DNA of 64,000 nucleotides from Sphingobacterium tenebrionis (GTDB taxonomy: Bacteria; Bacteroidota; Bacteroidia; Sphingobacteriales; Sphingobacteriaceae): contig NZ_JAYLLN010000011.1 of NCBI RefSeq assembly GCF_037126265.1, forward strand, positions 1-64,000. Direction: 5' to 3'. The position numbers and the translations under genes were made by a program. The notes beneath the pieces are model-generated. The model had not been told where the DNA came from, did not search any database, and worked only from the letters and a program-made list of their open reading frames with translations. Below, in pieces: positions 1 to 9,157 of this stretch (the first letter of the stretch is position 1; the number at the start of each line of letters is the position of its first letter).

Positions 1-98
1 TGAGCCATCAAGCTCTAAAAATTTTTTGGAAATAACTTTTTGGATAGGAAAACTATTGAAGGAAAAAAGTAAAAAAATAGTTGGTTTAATCATAACAA

Positions 99-197
99 TC
101 ATTGCGAGGAAAGAAGCAATCCACCCGTCATTGCGAGGAACGAAGCAATCTTTCGAATAGTTTAAAGATTGCTTCGTCGTACCTCCTCGCAATGACG
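99..197. repeat. Type A palindromic intergenic repeat (copy 1)
   Basis: A partial left arm (99-122) is followed by a complete 71-bp element at 127-197. The left arm reads GTCATTGCGAGGAACGAAGC and the right arm is its near-complement ending CCTCGCAATGACG, so RNA from either strand would fold into a long hairpin. The element lies 12 bp beyond the uxuA stop codon and is the only copy outside the permease array. Bases 1-98 show nothing else I can support. Confidence 0.85.
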
Positions 198-209
198 GTT
201 AAAAAAACA

Positions 210-1382
210 TTACCCTTCTGCCCTTATCACCCCCAATTCCAATCCCCTTAATTCCGCAAGGCCTCTCAACCTACCAATCGCCGAATACCCCGGATTAGTC
301 ACCTTTTCCAAATCATCCAACATCTGATGACCATGATCCGGACGAAAAGGCATCGCCATTTCCCGTTTCTGATTCTCTCCCACCAGCGCCTTCATGATCA
401 AATACATATCCACATCCCCATCCAAATGATCTGCCTCATAAAAACTTCCCAATGCATCCTTCTTCACATTCCTCAAATGCACAAAATTCACCCGATGCTT
501 AACCTGGTCAAAGATCCTCGGAAGATCATTCGCCGGCCCTGCACCCAAAGAACCCGTACAAAAACAAATCCCATTAAATTCCTTTTCCTGACCATTGATC
601 AAATACAACAGATCTTCCTCGTTACTTACCACCCTAGGAAGCCCTAAAATACTATATGGCGGATCATCCGGATGAATGGTCATCTTAATACCATTAGCCT
701 CACAAACCTCCTCTATCCCCTCCAAAAACAACAATAGATTCTTTCTCAATCCATCCCTGCCTATACTCCCATAGGTCTCGATGCTATTGCTCAAGGATTC
801 CAAGGAAATATCCCCTTCACCAGGAATTCCCATCAACACATTATGCTGAAGGTTCAGCAAATCCTCTTTACTCATCTCCCCCAACCGATCTGCTGCTTGT
901 TCCTGTATCTCCTGAGAATAATCATCCAATGCTCCTTCCCTTTTCAGGATATGGATATCAAAAATGGCCAGATCTATCCAATCAAAATACAAAGCTTTGG
1001 ATCCATCCTTCATTTCCAGGTCCAATTGAGTTCTAGTCCAATCCAATACCGGCATGAAATTATAGCAAACGGTATAAATGCCACAATCAGCCAAGTTCTT
1101 TAAGGATTGCCTATAGTTCTCCAGATAAATACCGGCATCCTCAGCATTGGTCTTGATCGCCTCATGTACCGGAACAGATTCCACGACCGACCATCTCAAG
1201 CCAGCATCCTCAATCAGTTTCTTACGTGCTAAAATATCTTCCACCGGCCAAACATCGCCATGTGGGATATGATGTAGTGCTGTTACAATTCCCGTTGCAC
1301 CAGCTTGTTTTACATCGTTCAAGGAAACGGGGTCATTGGGACCATACCATCTCCAGGTTTGTTCTAAAAATTTCTTGTTCAT
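210..1382 (-). CDS. uxuA: Mannonate dehydratase
   Basis: A 390-residue protein that matches UxuA along its whole length; it converts D-mannonate to 2-keto-3-deoxygluconate in cytoplasmic hexuronate breakdown. The N-terminus (TWRWYGPNDPVSL, then GATGIVTALHHIPHG near residues 28-42) is typical of the family. Histidines and acidic residues expected to bind the metal appear in IHPDDPP, CFCTGSLG, FVHLRNV and RPDHGHQM. It starts 6 bp after the stop codon of the SDR gene at 1389-2210, so the two are cotranscribed. That partner should supply mannonate from fructuronate. The divergent KDG kinase and KDPG aldolase take the product onward. A type A palindromic repeat follows the stop codon and may act as the 3' end of the transcript. 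Confidence 0.95.
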   Translation of the reverse strand: MNKKFLEQTWRWYGPNDPVSLNDVKQAGATGIVTALHHIPHGDVWPVEDILARKKLIEDAGLRWSVVESVPVHEAIKTNAEDAGIYLENYRQSLKNLADCGIYTVCYNFMPVLDWTRTQLDLEMKDGSKALYFDWIDLAIFDIHILKREGALDDYSQEIQEQAADRLGEMSKEDLLNLQHNVLMGIPGEGDISLESLSNSIETYGSIGRDGLRKNLLLFLEGIEEVCEANGIKMTIHPDDPPYSILGLPRVVSNEEDLLYLINGQEKEFNGICFCTGSLGAGPANDLPRIFDQVKHRVNFVHLRNVKKDALGSFYEADHLDGDVDMYLIMKALVGENQKREMAMPFRPDHGHQMLDDLEKVTNPGYSAIGRLRGLAELRGLELGVIRAEG

Positions 1383-1388
1383 CTTTTT

Positions 1389-2210
1389 TTATACGCCACA
1401 CCAAGCATCAAAACCACCATCTACAAATATTGTTTCGCCCGTTACGAAGGCCGAAGCATCGCTTAATAGGTAAACCAAAGTCCCCTCCAGCTCAGAAGGA
1501 TCGCCCAATCGCCTATAAGGTGTTCCGTTAATAAACTTCTGTGCCCGATCGGTATAGCTACCATCTGGGTTGGTCAAAAGGTTCCGATTCTGCTCTGTTA
1601 AGAATACGCCCGGAGCGATCGCATTGACACGCACCTGATCGCCATAACGAAGGGCCAGTTCCGTAGCCATCCATTTGGTAAATCCATCTATTCCATGCTT
1701 CGCAACCGTATAGCCCAGCACCCTGGTTAAGGGTCTGCTCGCGGCTAGCGAAGATATATTAATGATGGAACCTTTTCCCTTGGAAGCAATGATCTCACCG
1801 AACACCATGCTTGGAATAATGGTTCCGTAAAGATTCAATTCGATGGCCTTAATGGTGTCTTGGATTTTATTATCAAAAATAGATTGTTGGTCGCCAATCG
1901 TTGCACCCGGGATATTACCCCCAACCGCATTGATCAAGCCATCAATGGTACCCCATTGCGCTAGGATTTCTGATTTCGCTGCCTGAACAGCCTGCTCATC
2001 CATCACATCAGCAATAATTCCAATGGCTTCTGCGCCTAGCGCCTGTGCCTCTTTAATTCGTTCATCAATTTTCTCTTGGCTTCTACCGAGGATACAAATT
2101 GATGCGCCAGCTTCTGCTAATGCATGTACAAAGGCCTTCCCTAAAATGCCTGTACCGCCTGTAATAATAATTTTCTTGTTTCTTAAAGAGAACTTCTCTA
2201 GGATTCCCAT
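1389..2210 (-). CDS. SDR family oxidoreductase, probable fructuronate reductase (D-mannonate oxidoreductase)
   Basis: A 273-residue classical short-chain dehydrogenase. The cofactor glycine motif is TGGTGILG at about residues 18-25, the catalytic serine lies in NISSLAA, the YxxxK pair is YTVAK, and the C-terminus has the usual FVTGETIFVDGG stretch. The family reduces or oxidises sugars with NAD(P)H. Its position directly ahead of uxuA, with a 6-bp gap, points to interconversion of D-fructuronate and D-mannonate. This would replace the unrelated long-chain UxuB enzyme of enterobacteria. The substrate is inferred from context; the fold is certain. It is the first gene of a two-gene minus-strand unit that diverges from the KDG kinase gene across only 77 bp. 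Confidence 0.85.
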   Translation of the reverse strand: MGILEKFSLRNKKIIITGGTGILGKAFVHALAEAGASICILGRSQEKIDERIKEAQALGAEAIGIIADVMDEQAVQAAKSEILAQWGTIDGLINAVGGNIPGATIGDQQSIFDNKIQDTIKAIELNLYGTIIPSMVFGEIIASKGKGSIINISSLAASRPLTRVLGYTVAKHGIDGFTKWMATELALRYGDQVRVNAIAPGVFLTEQNRNLLTNPDGSYTDRAQKFINGTPYRRLGDPSELEGTLVYLLSDASAFVTGETIFVDGGFDAWCGV

Positions 2211-2287
2211 AGTATGTGGTTAGATTTTAACCCAATAATAGTGAAAATCCTCAAGAAAAAGAATTAACTTGCCAATCAATTCAACCA

Positions 2288-3277
2288 ATGAACACAATAC
2301 TATCCTTTGGAGAAATCCTGATTCGTCAACAAAGTCTTGGGAGTCATTTTTTTGACAGCCCCAACAATCTCTTGCGTATTTACCCTGGTGGAGCTGAAGC
2401 CAATGTAGCAGCCTCACTGGCCCAAATGGGAAATAAAGTGGAATATGTAAGTGCTTTCCCACAAAACAGTTTGAGCCAAGAAATCGTTCAGAAATTGAAT
2501 GGGCTAGCTGTTGGAACCAATAAGATTATTTGGTCTGGGGATCGATTGGGAAGCTATATCTTACTTTCAGCAAATGGACTGAGTTCGGGAGAAGTGATTT
2601 ACGACCGTAAATATTCCAGTTTTAGCCAATTGAGCAAGGAAGATTTCCCTTTCGACAGTTTATTGGAGGATGTTTCTTGGTTGCATTGGTCGGCATTAAC
2701 ACCTGCTTTGAATCAGGATATGGCAGACCTGATGGAAGTTCTCCTAAGGAAAGCTTCCGAGAAAGGGATTCAGATTTCGGTGGATCTCAATTACCGGAGT
2801 AAGCTCTGGCAATATGGTAAAGCCCCAATAGCGATTATGCCAGCTTTGGTCAAATATTGTGATGTCATTATGGGCAACATCTGGGCATCCAATAAAATGC
2901 TAGGAACTGCTATTGATGAACAGCTAAATAGAAACAGTAGTAAGGAAACCTATTTCGAATTTGCTAAGCAGAATGCCCAAGAGATACGGAGAGTGTTTCC
3001 AAAGGTCAAATACATTGCAAACACGTTCAGGTTTATGGATCGGCCTACGCATAACCTCTTTTATGGAACCTTGCATACCGAAACGGAAGATGTGATTTCC
3101 GAAGTCTATGAAACCGAAGAAGTGATTGATCGAATTGGAAGTGGGGATGCGTTCATGGCGGGATTGATACATGCGCTTTCCCATCAATGGGATGCCCAGA
3201 AAGTCATAGATACTGCCACAGGCGCTGGTTATCAGAAATTATTTGTGGAAGGTGATTTTGGAAACGGTAAATTTTAA
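2288..3277 (+). CDS. kdgK: 2-keto-3-deoxygluconate kinase (PfkB family)
   Basis: A 329-residue ribokinase/PfkB-family sugar kinase. The N-terminal signature is LSFGEILIR followed by PGGAEANVAASLAQMG (substrate-side glycine motif, about residues 33-48). The C-terminal ATP/anion-hole motif is DRIGSGDAFMAGL near residue 280, where the aspartate is the catalytic base. The product most likely phosphorylates KDG to KDPG. Substrate assignment rests on the context: KDPG aldolase follows 1 bp after the stop codon, and mannonate dehydratase, which makes KDG, is divergent. The start at 2288 gives the expected family N-terminus and lies 77 bp from the divergent SDR start. Confidence 0.9.
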   Translation: MNTILSFGEILIRQQSLGSHFFDSPNNLLRIYPGGAEANVAASLAQMGNKVEYVSAFPQNSLSQEIVQKLNGLAVGTNKIIWSGDRLGSYILLSANGLSSGEVIYDRKYSSFSQLSKEDFPFDSLLEDVSWLHWSALTPALNQDMADLMEVLLRKASEKGIQISVDLNYRSKLWQYGKAPIAIMPALVKYCDVIMGNIWASNKMLGTAIDEQLNRNSSKETYFEFAKQNAQEIRRVFPKVKYIANTFRFMDRPTHNLFYGTLHTETEDVISEVYETEEVIDRIGSGDAFMAGLIHALSHQWDAQKVIDTATGAGYQKLFVEGDFGNGKF

Positions 3278-3278
3278 C

Positions 3279-3926
3279 ATGATGAAAAATCAAATCTTAG
3301 ATACCATAGCAGCTTATCCGGTCATCCCGGTTTTTTACCATGATGAGGTGGAAATCTGTATAAATGTATTAAAAGCCTGCTATGAAGGTGGAATCCGTGT
3401 TTTTGAATTTGTAAACCGCGGAGCTGCTGCTACGGAGAATTTCAAGGCTTTAATGGCTTATAAAGTGGAACATTTCCCTGATCTAAAATTAGGCATCGGA
3501 ACCATTCTGGATACCGAAGCCGCTAAAAAATTCATCAAATTGGGAACAGAATTTCTAGTGAGTCCTATTTTCACGCAGGAGCTAGCTAAACTGGCTAAAG
3601 AAAAAGGTATACTATGGATTCCTGGATGTATGACACCATCTGAGATCGCAGCGGCCATGCATGCAGGATGTGGATTCATCAAATTGTTTCCGGGAGAAAC
3701 CTTAGGTACAGGCTTTCTAAAAAGCATCAAACCTTTGTTCCCTACTGTTAAGTTTATGCCTACTGGAGGTGTGGATGTCACGCAGAGCAATATCCAGAAC
3801 TGGTTTGAAGCCGGCGTATCGGCAGTTGGATTGGGTTCAAAATTATTTGTGAAAAACCAAACAGGATTTGATTATCAGGCAATCAGTCAAAATTGTAGGA
3901 ATCTTTTAAGTTGGGTCAAAAAATAG
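3279..3926 (+). CDS. eda: KDPG aldolase (2-dehydro-3-deoxyphosphogluconate aldolase)
   Basis: A 215-residue class I aldolase that cleaves KDPG to pyruvate and glyceraldehyde 3-phosphate, the last step of the uronate route encoded here. The Schiff-base lysine lies in GFIKLFPGE (Lys about 135), the general-acid/base glutamate in FEFVNRG (Glu about 43), and phosphate binding is expected at MPTGGVD. I chose the ATG at 3279, one base after the kdgK stop, over an upstream in-frame TTG at 3243 inside kdgK. The result has the standard family N-terminus and length. The tight spacing implies translation coupled to kdgK. The gene is sometimes called kdgA. Confidence 0.93.
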   Translation: MMKNQILDTIAAYPVIPVFYHDEVEICINVLKACYEGGIRVFEFVNRGAAATENFKALMAYKVEHFPDLKLGIGTILDTEAAKKFIKLGTEFLVSPIFTQELAKLAKEKGILWIPGCMTPSEIAAAMHAGCGFIKLFPGETLGTGFLKSIKPLFPTVKFMPTGGVDVTQSNIQNWFEAGVSAVGLGSKLFVKNQTGFDYQAISQNCRNLLSWVKK

Positions 3927-3967
3927 CTGAGCATCAACCCCGCAAATAAGCTACAGCCGATTTTAGC

Positions 3968-4645
3968 TTATATACTGATCTCAATGAGCTTTCTATTGGC
4001 CAAAATGGTCCTTTCGAATTTTCGGATATTTTCCTTGTTGATCAATACCTCCAAAATTACAGTAAGTTCATCCTCGGTCATGGTGACTTTTTTCACCTTG
4101 AGCTGTTTGGTTAAGGGTTTAAGTTCCTTGATGAGTTCATCTTTCGCATCCAGGTCTTCACGGTCTAGGGTAATGGTTACCTGCCTTCCCACACTCTTAA
4201 TGATATGTTTATTGATGAATTTTCCGGAACCAATAATAATAAAACAAGCGAACAAGAAGATTGCCGCTGTTAGGAATACCCCAAAGCCAATTGCCATTCC
4301 AATGGCTGCCGACATCCAAATGATACTTGCTGTGGTCAATCCATTCACATTAACACCATCCTTGAAGATTACACCTGCACCCAAGAAACCAATCCCAGAA
4401 ACCACGTAAGAGGCTATTCGGGTAGCATCTTCGGAATCCCCTGCACCCAATTTATAGGATAACAAAGAAAATAGCGTACTCCCCAAACAGATGATAGAAA
4501 TGGTCTTAAAACCGGCGGATTTGTCTTTCCATTCCCGTTCAAAACCTAGCACAAAGCCGGCAACAAGGGAAAGACATGCTTTCAGCAAGTCGTTCCATTC
4601 CCATACAAATTGATTGATGATGATATTCAGGTCCATTTCAAACAT
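3968..4645 (-). CDS. MgtC/SapB family inner-membrane protein
   Basis: A 225-residue protein of the MgtC/SapB family. The N-terminal 135 residues contain four to five hydrophobic helices with the family motifs LVAGFVLGFEREWKDK, FKTISIICLGSTLFSLLSY and SYVVSGIGFLGAGVI. The remaining 85 or so residues form a charged cytoplasmic domain, as in longer MgtC proteins. Relatives are linked to growth in low magnesium and to F-type ATPase control in pathogens, but most environmental members have no proven role. It is convergent with the KDPG aldolase gene and transcribed alone, upstream of the rpoC terminator. Nothing in the context gives a specific function. Confidence 0.88.
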   Translation of the reverse strand: MFEMDLNIIINQFVWEWNDLLKACLSLVAGFVLGFEREWKDKSAGFKTISIICLGSTLFSLLSYKLGAGDSEDATRIASYVVSGIGFLGAGVIFKDGVNVNGLTTASIIWMSAAIGMAIGFGVFLTAAIFLFACFIIIGSGKFINKHIIKSVGRQVTITLDREDLDAKDELIKELKPLTKQLKVKKVTMTEDELTVILEVLINKENIRKFERTILANRKLIEISI

Positions 4646-4705
4646 AGCTTAAAGCAAATAAACAAATTATGTAACAATTAGTTGGAATTTTATCCAAATT
4701 TCTAT

Positions 4706-4752
4706 TTTTTATAAAAACAAAATGGCCTGGATCCTTTCGAATCCAGACCATT
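4706..4752 (-). terminator. Intrinsic terminator of the rpl-rpoBC operon
   Basis: A 12-bp stem (4721-4732 with 4741-4752, one G-T pair) has a short loop, and on the minus strand it is followed by a T-rich tract (4706-4720). It lies about 50 bp after the rpoC stop codon, which fits an intrinsic terminator for the operon. Confidence 0.85.
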
Positions 4753-4804
4753 TGTATATGTTTGCTCTGCCGGTCCTCAGTCCAACATCGCTACCTATCA
4801 ACGA

Positions 4805-7800
4805 TTAATCTTCTTCTTTAGAAGCTAATAATTGATCGTATTCTTCACGAGAACCAACAATGATATTGCTGTACTGACGTAAACCTGTACCTGAAGGGAT
4901 CAAGTGACCAACAATTACGTTTTCTTTCAATCCTAATAGGTTATCACGTTTACCTGCGATTGCTGCTTCGTTCAATACTTTGGTAGTTTCCTGGAAGGAA
5001 GCTGCAGAGATGAACGATTTCGTACCTAATGAAGCACGGGTAATACCTTGCAACAATGGACTTGAAGTCGCTGGGATAGCATCACGAACCTCTACCAATT
5101 TCATGTCTTGACGTTTCAAGCTGGAGTTTTCCTCACGAAGCTTACGCATAGCCACGATCTGTCCTGGACGTAATGTTTTGGAATCGCCCGCATCAACAAC
5201 AACTTTCTTGTCGTATAATGAATCGTTCTCTTCCATGAAATCCCATTTGTTCACCGCTTCTTTTTCTAAGAAACGTGTATCTCCTGGATCCTCGATATTC
5301 ACTTTCTGCATCATTTGGTGAACGATGGTTTCGAAATGTTTATCGTTGATTTTTACCCCTTGAAGGCGGTAAACCTCTTGGATACCATTTACGATATATT
5401 CTTGTACTGCTGAAGGGCCTTTTATCGATAAGATATCTGAAGGAGAGATCTGACCGTCTGACAATGGCATACCAGCTTTGATAAAGTCATTATCCTGTAC
5501 CAAGATGTGTTTAGAAAGAGGTACTAAGTACTTCTTCACTTGGCCATCACGAGACTCGATAGAGATCTCACGGTTACCACGTTTAACACCACCTAATGAT
5601 ACAACACCATCGATTTCAGTTACAACCGCAGGGTTTGAAGGATTACGAGCCTCGAACAACTCCGTTACACGAGGAAGACCACCCGTAATATCTCGGGTCT
5701 TACCTGTAGAACGAGGGATCTTAACCAATACCGCACCTTCTTTCACTTTCTGACCATCAGATACAGAAACGTGAGCTCCTACTGGAATGTTATATGAACG
5801 GATGATTTCGCCTTTATTATCCAATACCTTAATGGTAGGGTTTTTCGTCTTATCACGCGTTTCGATGATCACTTTCTCTTTGTGGCCAGTCTGCTCATCA
5901 GACTCTTCACGGAAAGTAATACCTTCGATGATCGCATCAAATTCTACCTTACCCGCAAATTCGGAGATAATTACCGCATTATATGGATCCCAGTCAACTA
6001 ACTTAGCTCCTTTTTCTACTTTCTCTCCTTCTTTAACGAATAAGTTCGAACCGTAAGGGATGATCTGTTGGTAAAGAACTTTTTTCTCGTCATTTACTAC
6101 TTTGATCTCACCAGAACGACCTAATACGACTTGGTATGGACCATCTTCGCCTTCTTTCTCCACCGTACGAACATTTTCGAATTCGATTTTACCATCGTAT
6201 TTCGCGATGATCGAAGACTCTGCCGCAATGTTGGATGCCGTACCACCGACGTGGAACGTACGAAGTGTTAACTGCGTACCTGGCTCACCAATGGATTGTG
6301 CTGCGATTACACCGACAGCCTCACCCAATTGAACACGCTTACCAGATGCTAAGTTACGTCCGTAACAACAAGCACAAACTCCGCGTTTAGACTCACAGGT
6401 CAATACCGAACGAATCTCCACACCTTCGATACCAGCGTTTTCAATTGCTTCCGCAATCTCTTCCGTGATATCTTCGTTTGCCGCTACGATTACTTCCTCT
6501 GTCTCCGGATGTACCACATCATTCAATGGCGTACGTCCTAAGATACGGTCGTAAAGTGGTTCAACGATATCATCGTTGTCTTTCAATGCTGTTGTATAGA
6601 TACCACGTAAACCGTTACAATCTTGTTCAACAACAATCATATCTTGAGCTACGTCATGTAAACGACGAGTTAAGTAACCCGCATCCGCCGTTTTCAACGC
6701 CGTATCCGCAAGACCTTTACGCGCACCGTGGGTAGAGATAAAGTACTCTAATACGGATAATCCTTCTTTAAAGTTCGATAAAATCGGGTTCTCGATAATC
6801 TCACCACCTGAAGTACCAGACTTCTGAGGTTTCGCCATCAACCCACGCATACCACATAACTGACGAATCTGCTCCTTAGAACCACGAGCTCCAGAATCCA
6901 ACATCATGTAAACAGAGTTGAAACCTTGGTTATCGTTCGAAAGGATATCCATTACGTGTGCAGTCAATCGGTTATTGATACGTGTCCAGATATCGATGAT
7001 TTGGTTGTAACGCTCGTTGTTGGTAATGAAACCCATGTTATAGTTGTTCATTACTTCTTCTACTTCGTTGGTAGCTTGAGCGATCAAATCAGCTTTTGCA
7101 GCCGGGATGTTCAAATCTTGCAAGTTGAAGGACAATCCTCCTTTAAATGCTGTTTGGAATCCTAGCTCTTTCATATCATCCAAGAATTTCGCTGCGCGAG
7201 CCATACCGGTGTTCTTAACGATCTCACCGATAACATTACGCAAAGATTTCTTGGTCAACAATTCATTGATATAACCTACTTCTTCCGGAACGATCTGGTT
7301 AAAGATCACACGACCTACCGTAGTTTCAATGATTGCTTGTTTGAATTCACCTTCTTTGGTTTTGATTTGTGTCTTAACCTTGATGAATGAGTGAAGATCC
7401 AACTGTCCTTCGTTCAAAGCAATGATTACTTCTTCAGCAGAATAGAAGGTACTTCCCTCCCCTTTCATCTTACGGCTATCATCTGTTTTACGGCCTTTGG
7501 TAATGTAATAAAGACCCAATACCATGTCTTGAGATGGCACTGTAACAGGAGAACCGTTTGCCGGGTTAAGAATGTTGTGTGCTGCCAACATCAAGATTTG
7601 GGCTTCCAAAATTGCAGCATTACCTAAAGGTAAGTGAACTGCCATCTGGTCACCGTCGAAATCGGCGTTGAACGCTGTACACACTAATGGGTGCAATTGG
7701 ATCGCTTTACCTTCTACCAAAGTAGGTTGGAAAGCCTGAATACCCAAACGGTGAAGCGTAGGAGCACGGTTTAATAATACAGGATGTCCTTTTAGAACAT

Positions 7801-9082
7801 TCTCTAAGATATCCCATACTACCGGATCTTTACGATCAACGATTTTCTTAGCAGATTTTACGGTCTTCACAATTCCTCTTTCGATCATCTTACGGATGAT
7901 GAATGGTTTGTAAAGTTCTGCTGCCATATCTTTTGGAAGACCACACTCGTGTAATTTCAAGTGAGGACCTACCACAATTACCGAACGAGCCGAGTAGTCA
8001 ACACGTTTACCCAGTAAGTTCTGACGGAAACGTCCTTGCTTACCTTTAAGGATATCGGATAATGACTTCAACGCACGGTTACCTTCAGTTTTCACCGCAT
8101 TTACTTTACGCGAGTTATCGAATAAAGAGTCAACGGCTTCTTGAAGCATACGTTTCTCGTTACGTAAGATTACTTCTGGAGCTTTGATCTCGATCAAACG
8201 TTTCAAACGGTTGTTACGGATAATCACACGACGGTATAAGTCGTTCAAATCCGAAGTCGCGAAACGACCACCATCCAAAGGCACAAGAGGACGCAATTCT
8301 GGTGGAATGATCGGAACGATCTTCACGATCATCCATTCCGGACGGTTCTCGATGTGATCATTGGCACCGCGGAAAGCTTCTACTACGTGAAGGCGTTTTA
8401 AAGCCTCGTTCTTACGTTGTTGAGAAGTTTCGTTAGCTGCTTGGTGACGAAGATCGTATGATAATTGGTCAAGGTCTAGACGTTTCAATAAATCTTCTAG
8501 CGCCTCAGCACCCATTTTCGCTACGAATTTCTGAGGATCTGTATCGTCAAGGTATTGGTTTTCTTTTGGAAGGGTATCCAAAATATCCAAATATTCCTCT
8601 TCTGTCAAGAAATCCATGTAGGAGATACCATCATCTTCTTTGATACCTGCTTGAATAACCACATATCTTTCGTAGTAGATGATCATATCCAATTTCTTGG
8701 TAGGAAGACCTAATAAATAACCGATTTTGTTTGGCAAAGAACGGAAGTACCAGATATGCGCTACAGGAACCACCAAGTTGATGTGTCCCATACGCTCACG
8801 ACGTACTTTCTTCTCTGTAACCTCCACCCCACAACGGTCACAAACGATACCTTTATAACGGATACGTTTGTATTTACCACAGTGACATTCGTAATCTTTT
8901 ACAGGGCCAAAAATACGCTCACAGAATAATCCGTCGCGCTCTGGTTTGTAAGTACGATAGTTGATGGTTTCTGGTTTAGTAACCTCACCACTTGAACGCT
9001 CCAAAATAGTCTCTGGAGATGCCAAGCTGATCGTGATCGATGTAAAGTTACTTTTGATTTTATTATCTTTTTTGTAAGACAT
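4805..9082 (-). CDS. rpoC: DNA-directed RNA polymerase subunit beta'
   Basis: A 1425-residue beta' subunit, the catalytic half of RNA polymerase. The N-terminal zinc site has Cys66, Cys68, Cys81 and Cys84. The active-site magnesium motif NADFDGDQM is at about residues 472-480. The second zinc site (CESKRGVCACCYGRN) and the bridge/trigger segment (GEAVGVIAAQSIGEPGTQLT) follow in order. Length and domain order fit Bacteroidetes RpoC. It is last in the rplK-rplA-rplJ-rplL-rpoB-rpoC operon, separated from rpoB by 75 bp that contain a perfect hairpin, and is followed by a clear terminator. Confidence 0.99.
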   Translation of the reverse strand: MSYKKDNKIKSNFTSITISLASPETILERSSGEVTKPETINYRTYKPERDGLFCERIFGPVKDYECHCGKYKRIRYKGIVCDRCGVEVTEKKVRRERMGHINLVVPVAHIWYFRSLPNKIGYLLGLPTKKLDMIIYYERYVVIQAGIKEDDGISYMDFLTEEEYLDILDTLPKENQYLDDTDPQKFVAKMGAEALEDLLKRLDLDQLSYDLRHQAANETSQQRKNEALKRLHVVEAFRGANDHIENRPEWMIVKIVPIIPPELRPLVPLDGGRFATSDLNDLYRRVIIRNNRLKRLIEIKAPEVILRNEKRMLQEAVDSLFDNSRKVNAVKTEGNRALKSLSDILKGKQGRFRQNLLGKRVDYSARSVIVVGPHLKLHECGLPKDMAAELYKPFIIRKMIERGIVKTVKSAKKIVDRKDPVVWDILENVLKGHPVLLNRAPTLHRLGIQAFQPTLVEGKAIQLHPLVCTAFNADFDGDQMAVHLPLGNAAILEAQILMLAAHNILNPANGSPVTVPSQDMVLGLYYITKGRKTDDSRKMKGEGSTFYSAEEVIIALNEGQLDLHSFIKVKTQIKTKEGEFKQAIIETTVGRVIFNQIVPEEVGYINELLTKKSLRNVIGEIVKNTGMARAAKFLDDMKELGFQTAFKGGLSFNLQDLNIPAAKADLIAQATNEVEEVMNNYNMGFITNNERYNQIIDIWTRINNRLTAHVMDILSNDNQGFNSVYMMLDSGARGSKEQIRQLCGMRGLMAKPQKSGTSGGEIIENPILSNFKEGLSVLEYFISTHGARKGLADTALKTADAGYLTRRLHDVAQDMIVVEQDCNGLRGIYTTALKDNDDIVEPLYDRILGRTPLNDVVHPETEEVIVAANEDITEEIAEAIENAGIEGVEIRSVLTCESKRGVCACCYGRNLASGKRVQLGEAVGVIAAQSIGEPGTQLTLRTFHVGGTASNIAAESSIIAKYDGKIEFENVRTVEKEGEDGPYQVVLGRSGEIKVVNDEKKVLYQQIIPYGSNLFVKEGEKVEKGAKLVDWDPYNAVIISEFAGKVEFDAIIEGITFREESDEQTGHKEKVIIETRDKTKNPTIKVLDNKGEIIRSYNIPVGAHVSVSDGQKVKEGAVLVKIPRSTGKTRDITGGLPRVTELFEARNPSNPAVVTEIDGVVSLGGVKRGNREISIESRDGQVKKYLVPLSKHILVQDNDFIKAGMPLSDGQISPSDILSIKGPSAVQEYIVNGIQEVYRLQGVKINDKHFETIVHQMMQKVNIEDPGDTRFLEKEAVNKWDFMEENDSLYDKKVVVDAGDSKTLRPGQIVAMRKLREENSSLKRQDMKLVEVRDAIPATSSPLLQGITRASLGTKSFISAASFQETTKVLNEAAIAGKRDNLLGLKENVIVGHLIPSGTGLRQYSNIIVGSREEYDQLLASKEED

Positions 9083-9112
9083 ACTTAGTAAAAAGTTAAA
9101 GCTGTATGTGAA

Positions 9113-9144
9113 AGCTTAAGAAGGATTTGACCCCTTCTTAAGCT
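9113..9144 (-). promoter_or_regulatory. Hairpin in the rpoB-rpoC intergenic region
   Basis: A perfect 12-bp inverted repeat (9113-9124 with 9133-9144) encloses an 8-nt loop within the 75-bp rpoB-rpoC gap. No T-tract follows it on the minus strand, so it does not look like a terminator. An mRNA processing or stability element is more likely. Confidence 0.6.
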
Positions 9145-9157
9145 CAATTTTGCTTGA

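Noticed and set aside
3243..3278. Upstream TTG start for the KDPG aldolase gene.
   Set aside because: It lies inside kdgK and adds 12 residues not typical of the family. The ATG at 3279 fits better.
3946..3971. ATAAGCTA/TAGCTTAT hairpin between the aldolase and MgtC-like genes as a terminator.
   Set aside because: The stem is short, has no T-tract and overlaps the MgtC-like stop codon, so it is too weak to call.
5478..8643. Plus-strand ORFs of 60-140 codons across rpoC and similar antisense frames in rpoB.
   Set aside because: They are shadows of well-conserved minus-strand genes and show no promoter or recognisable product.
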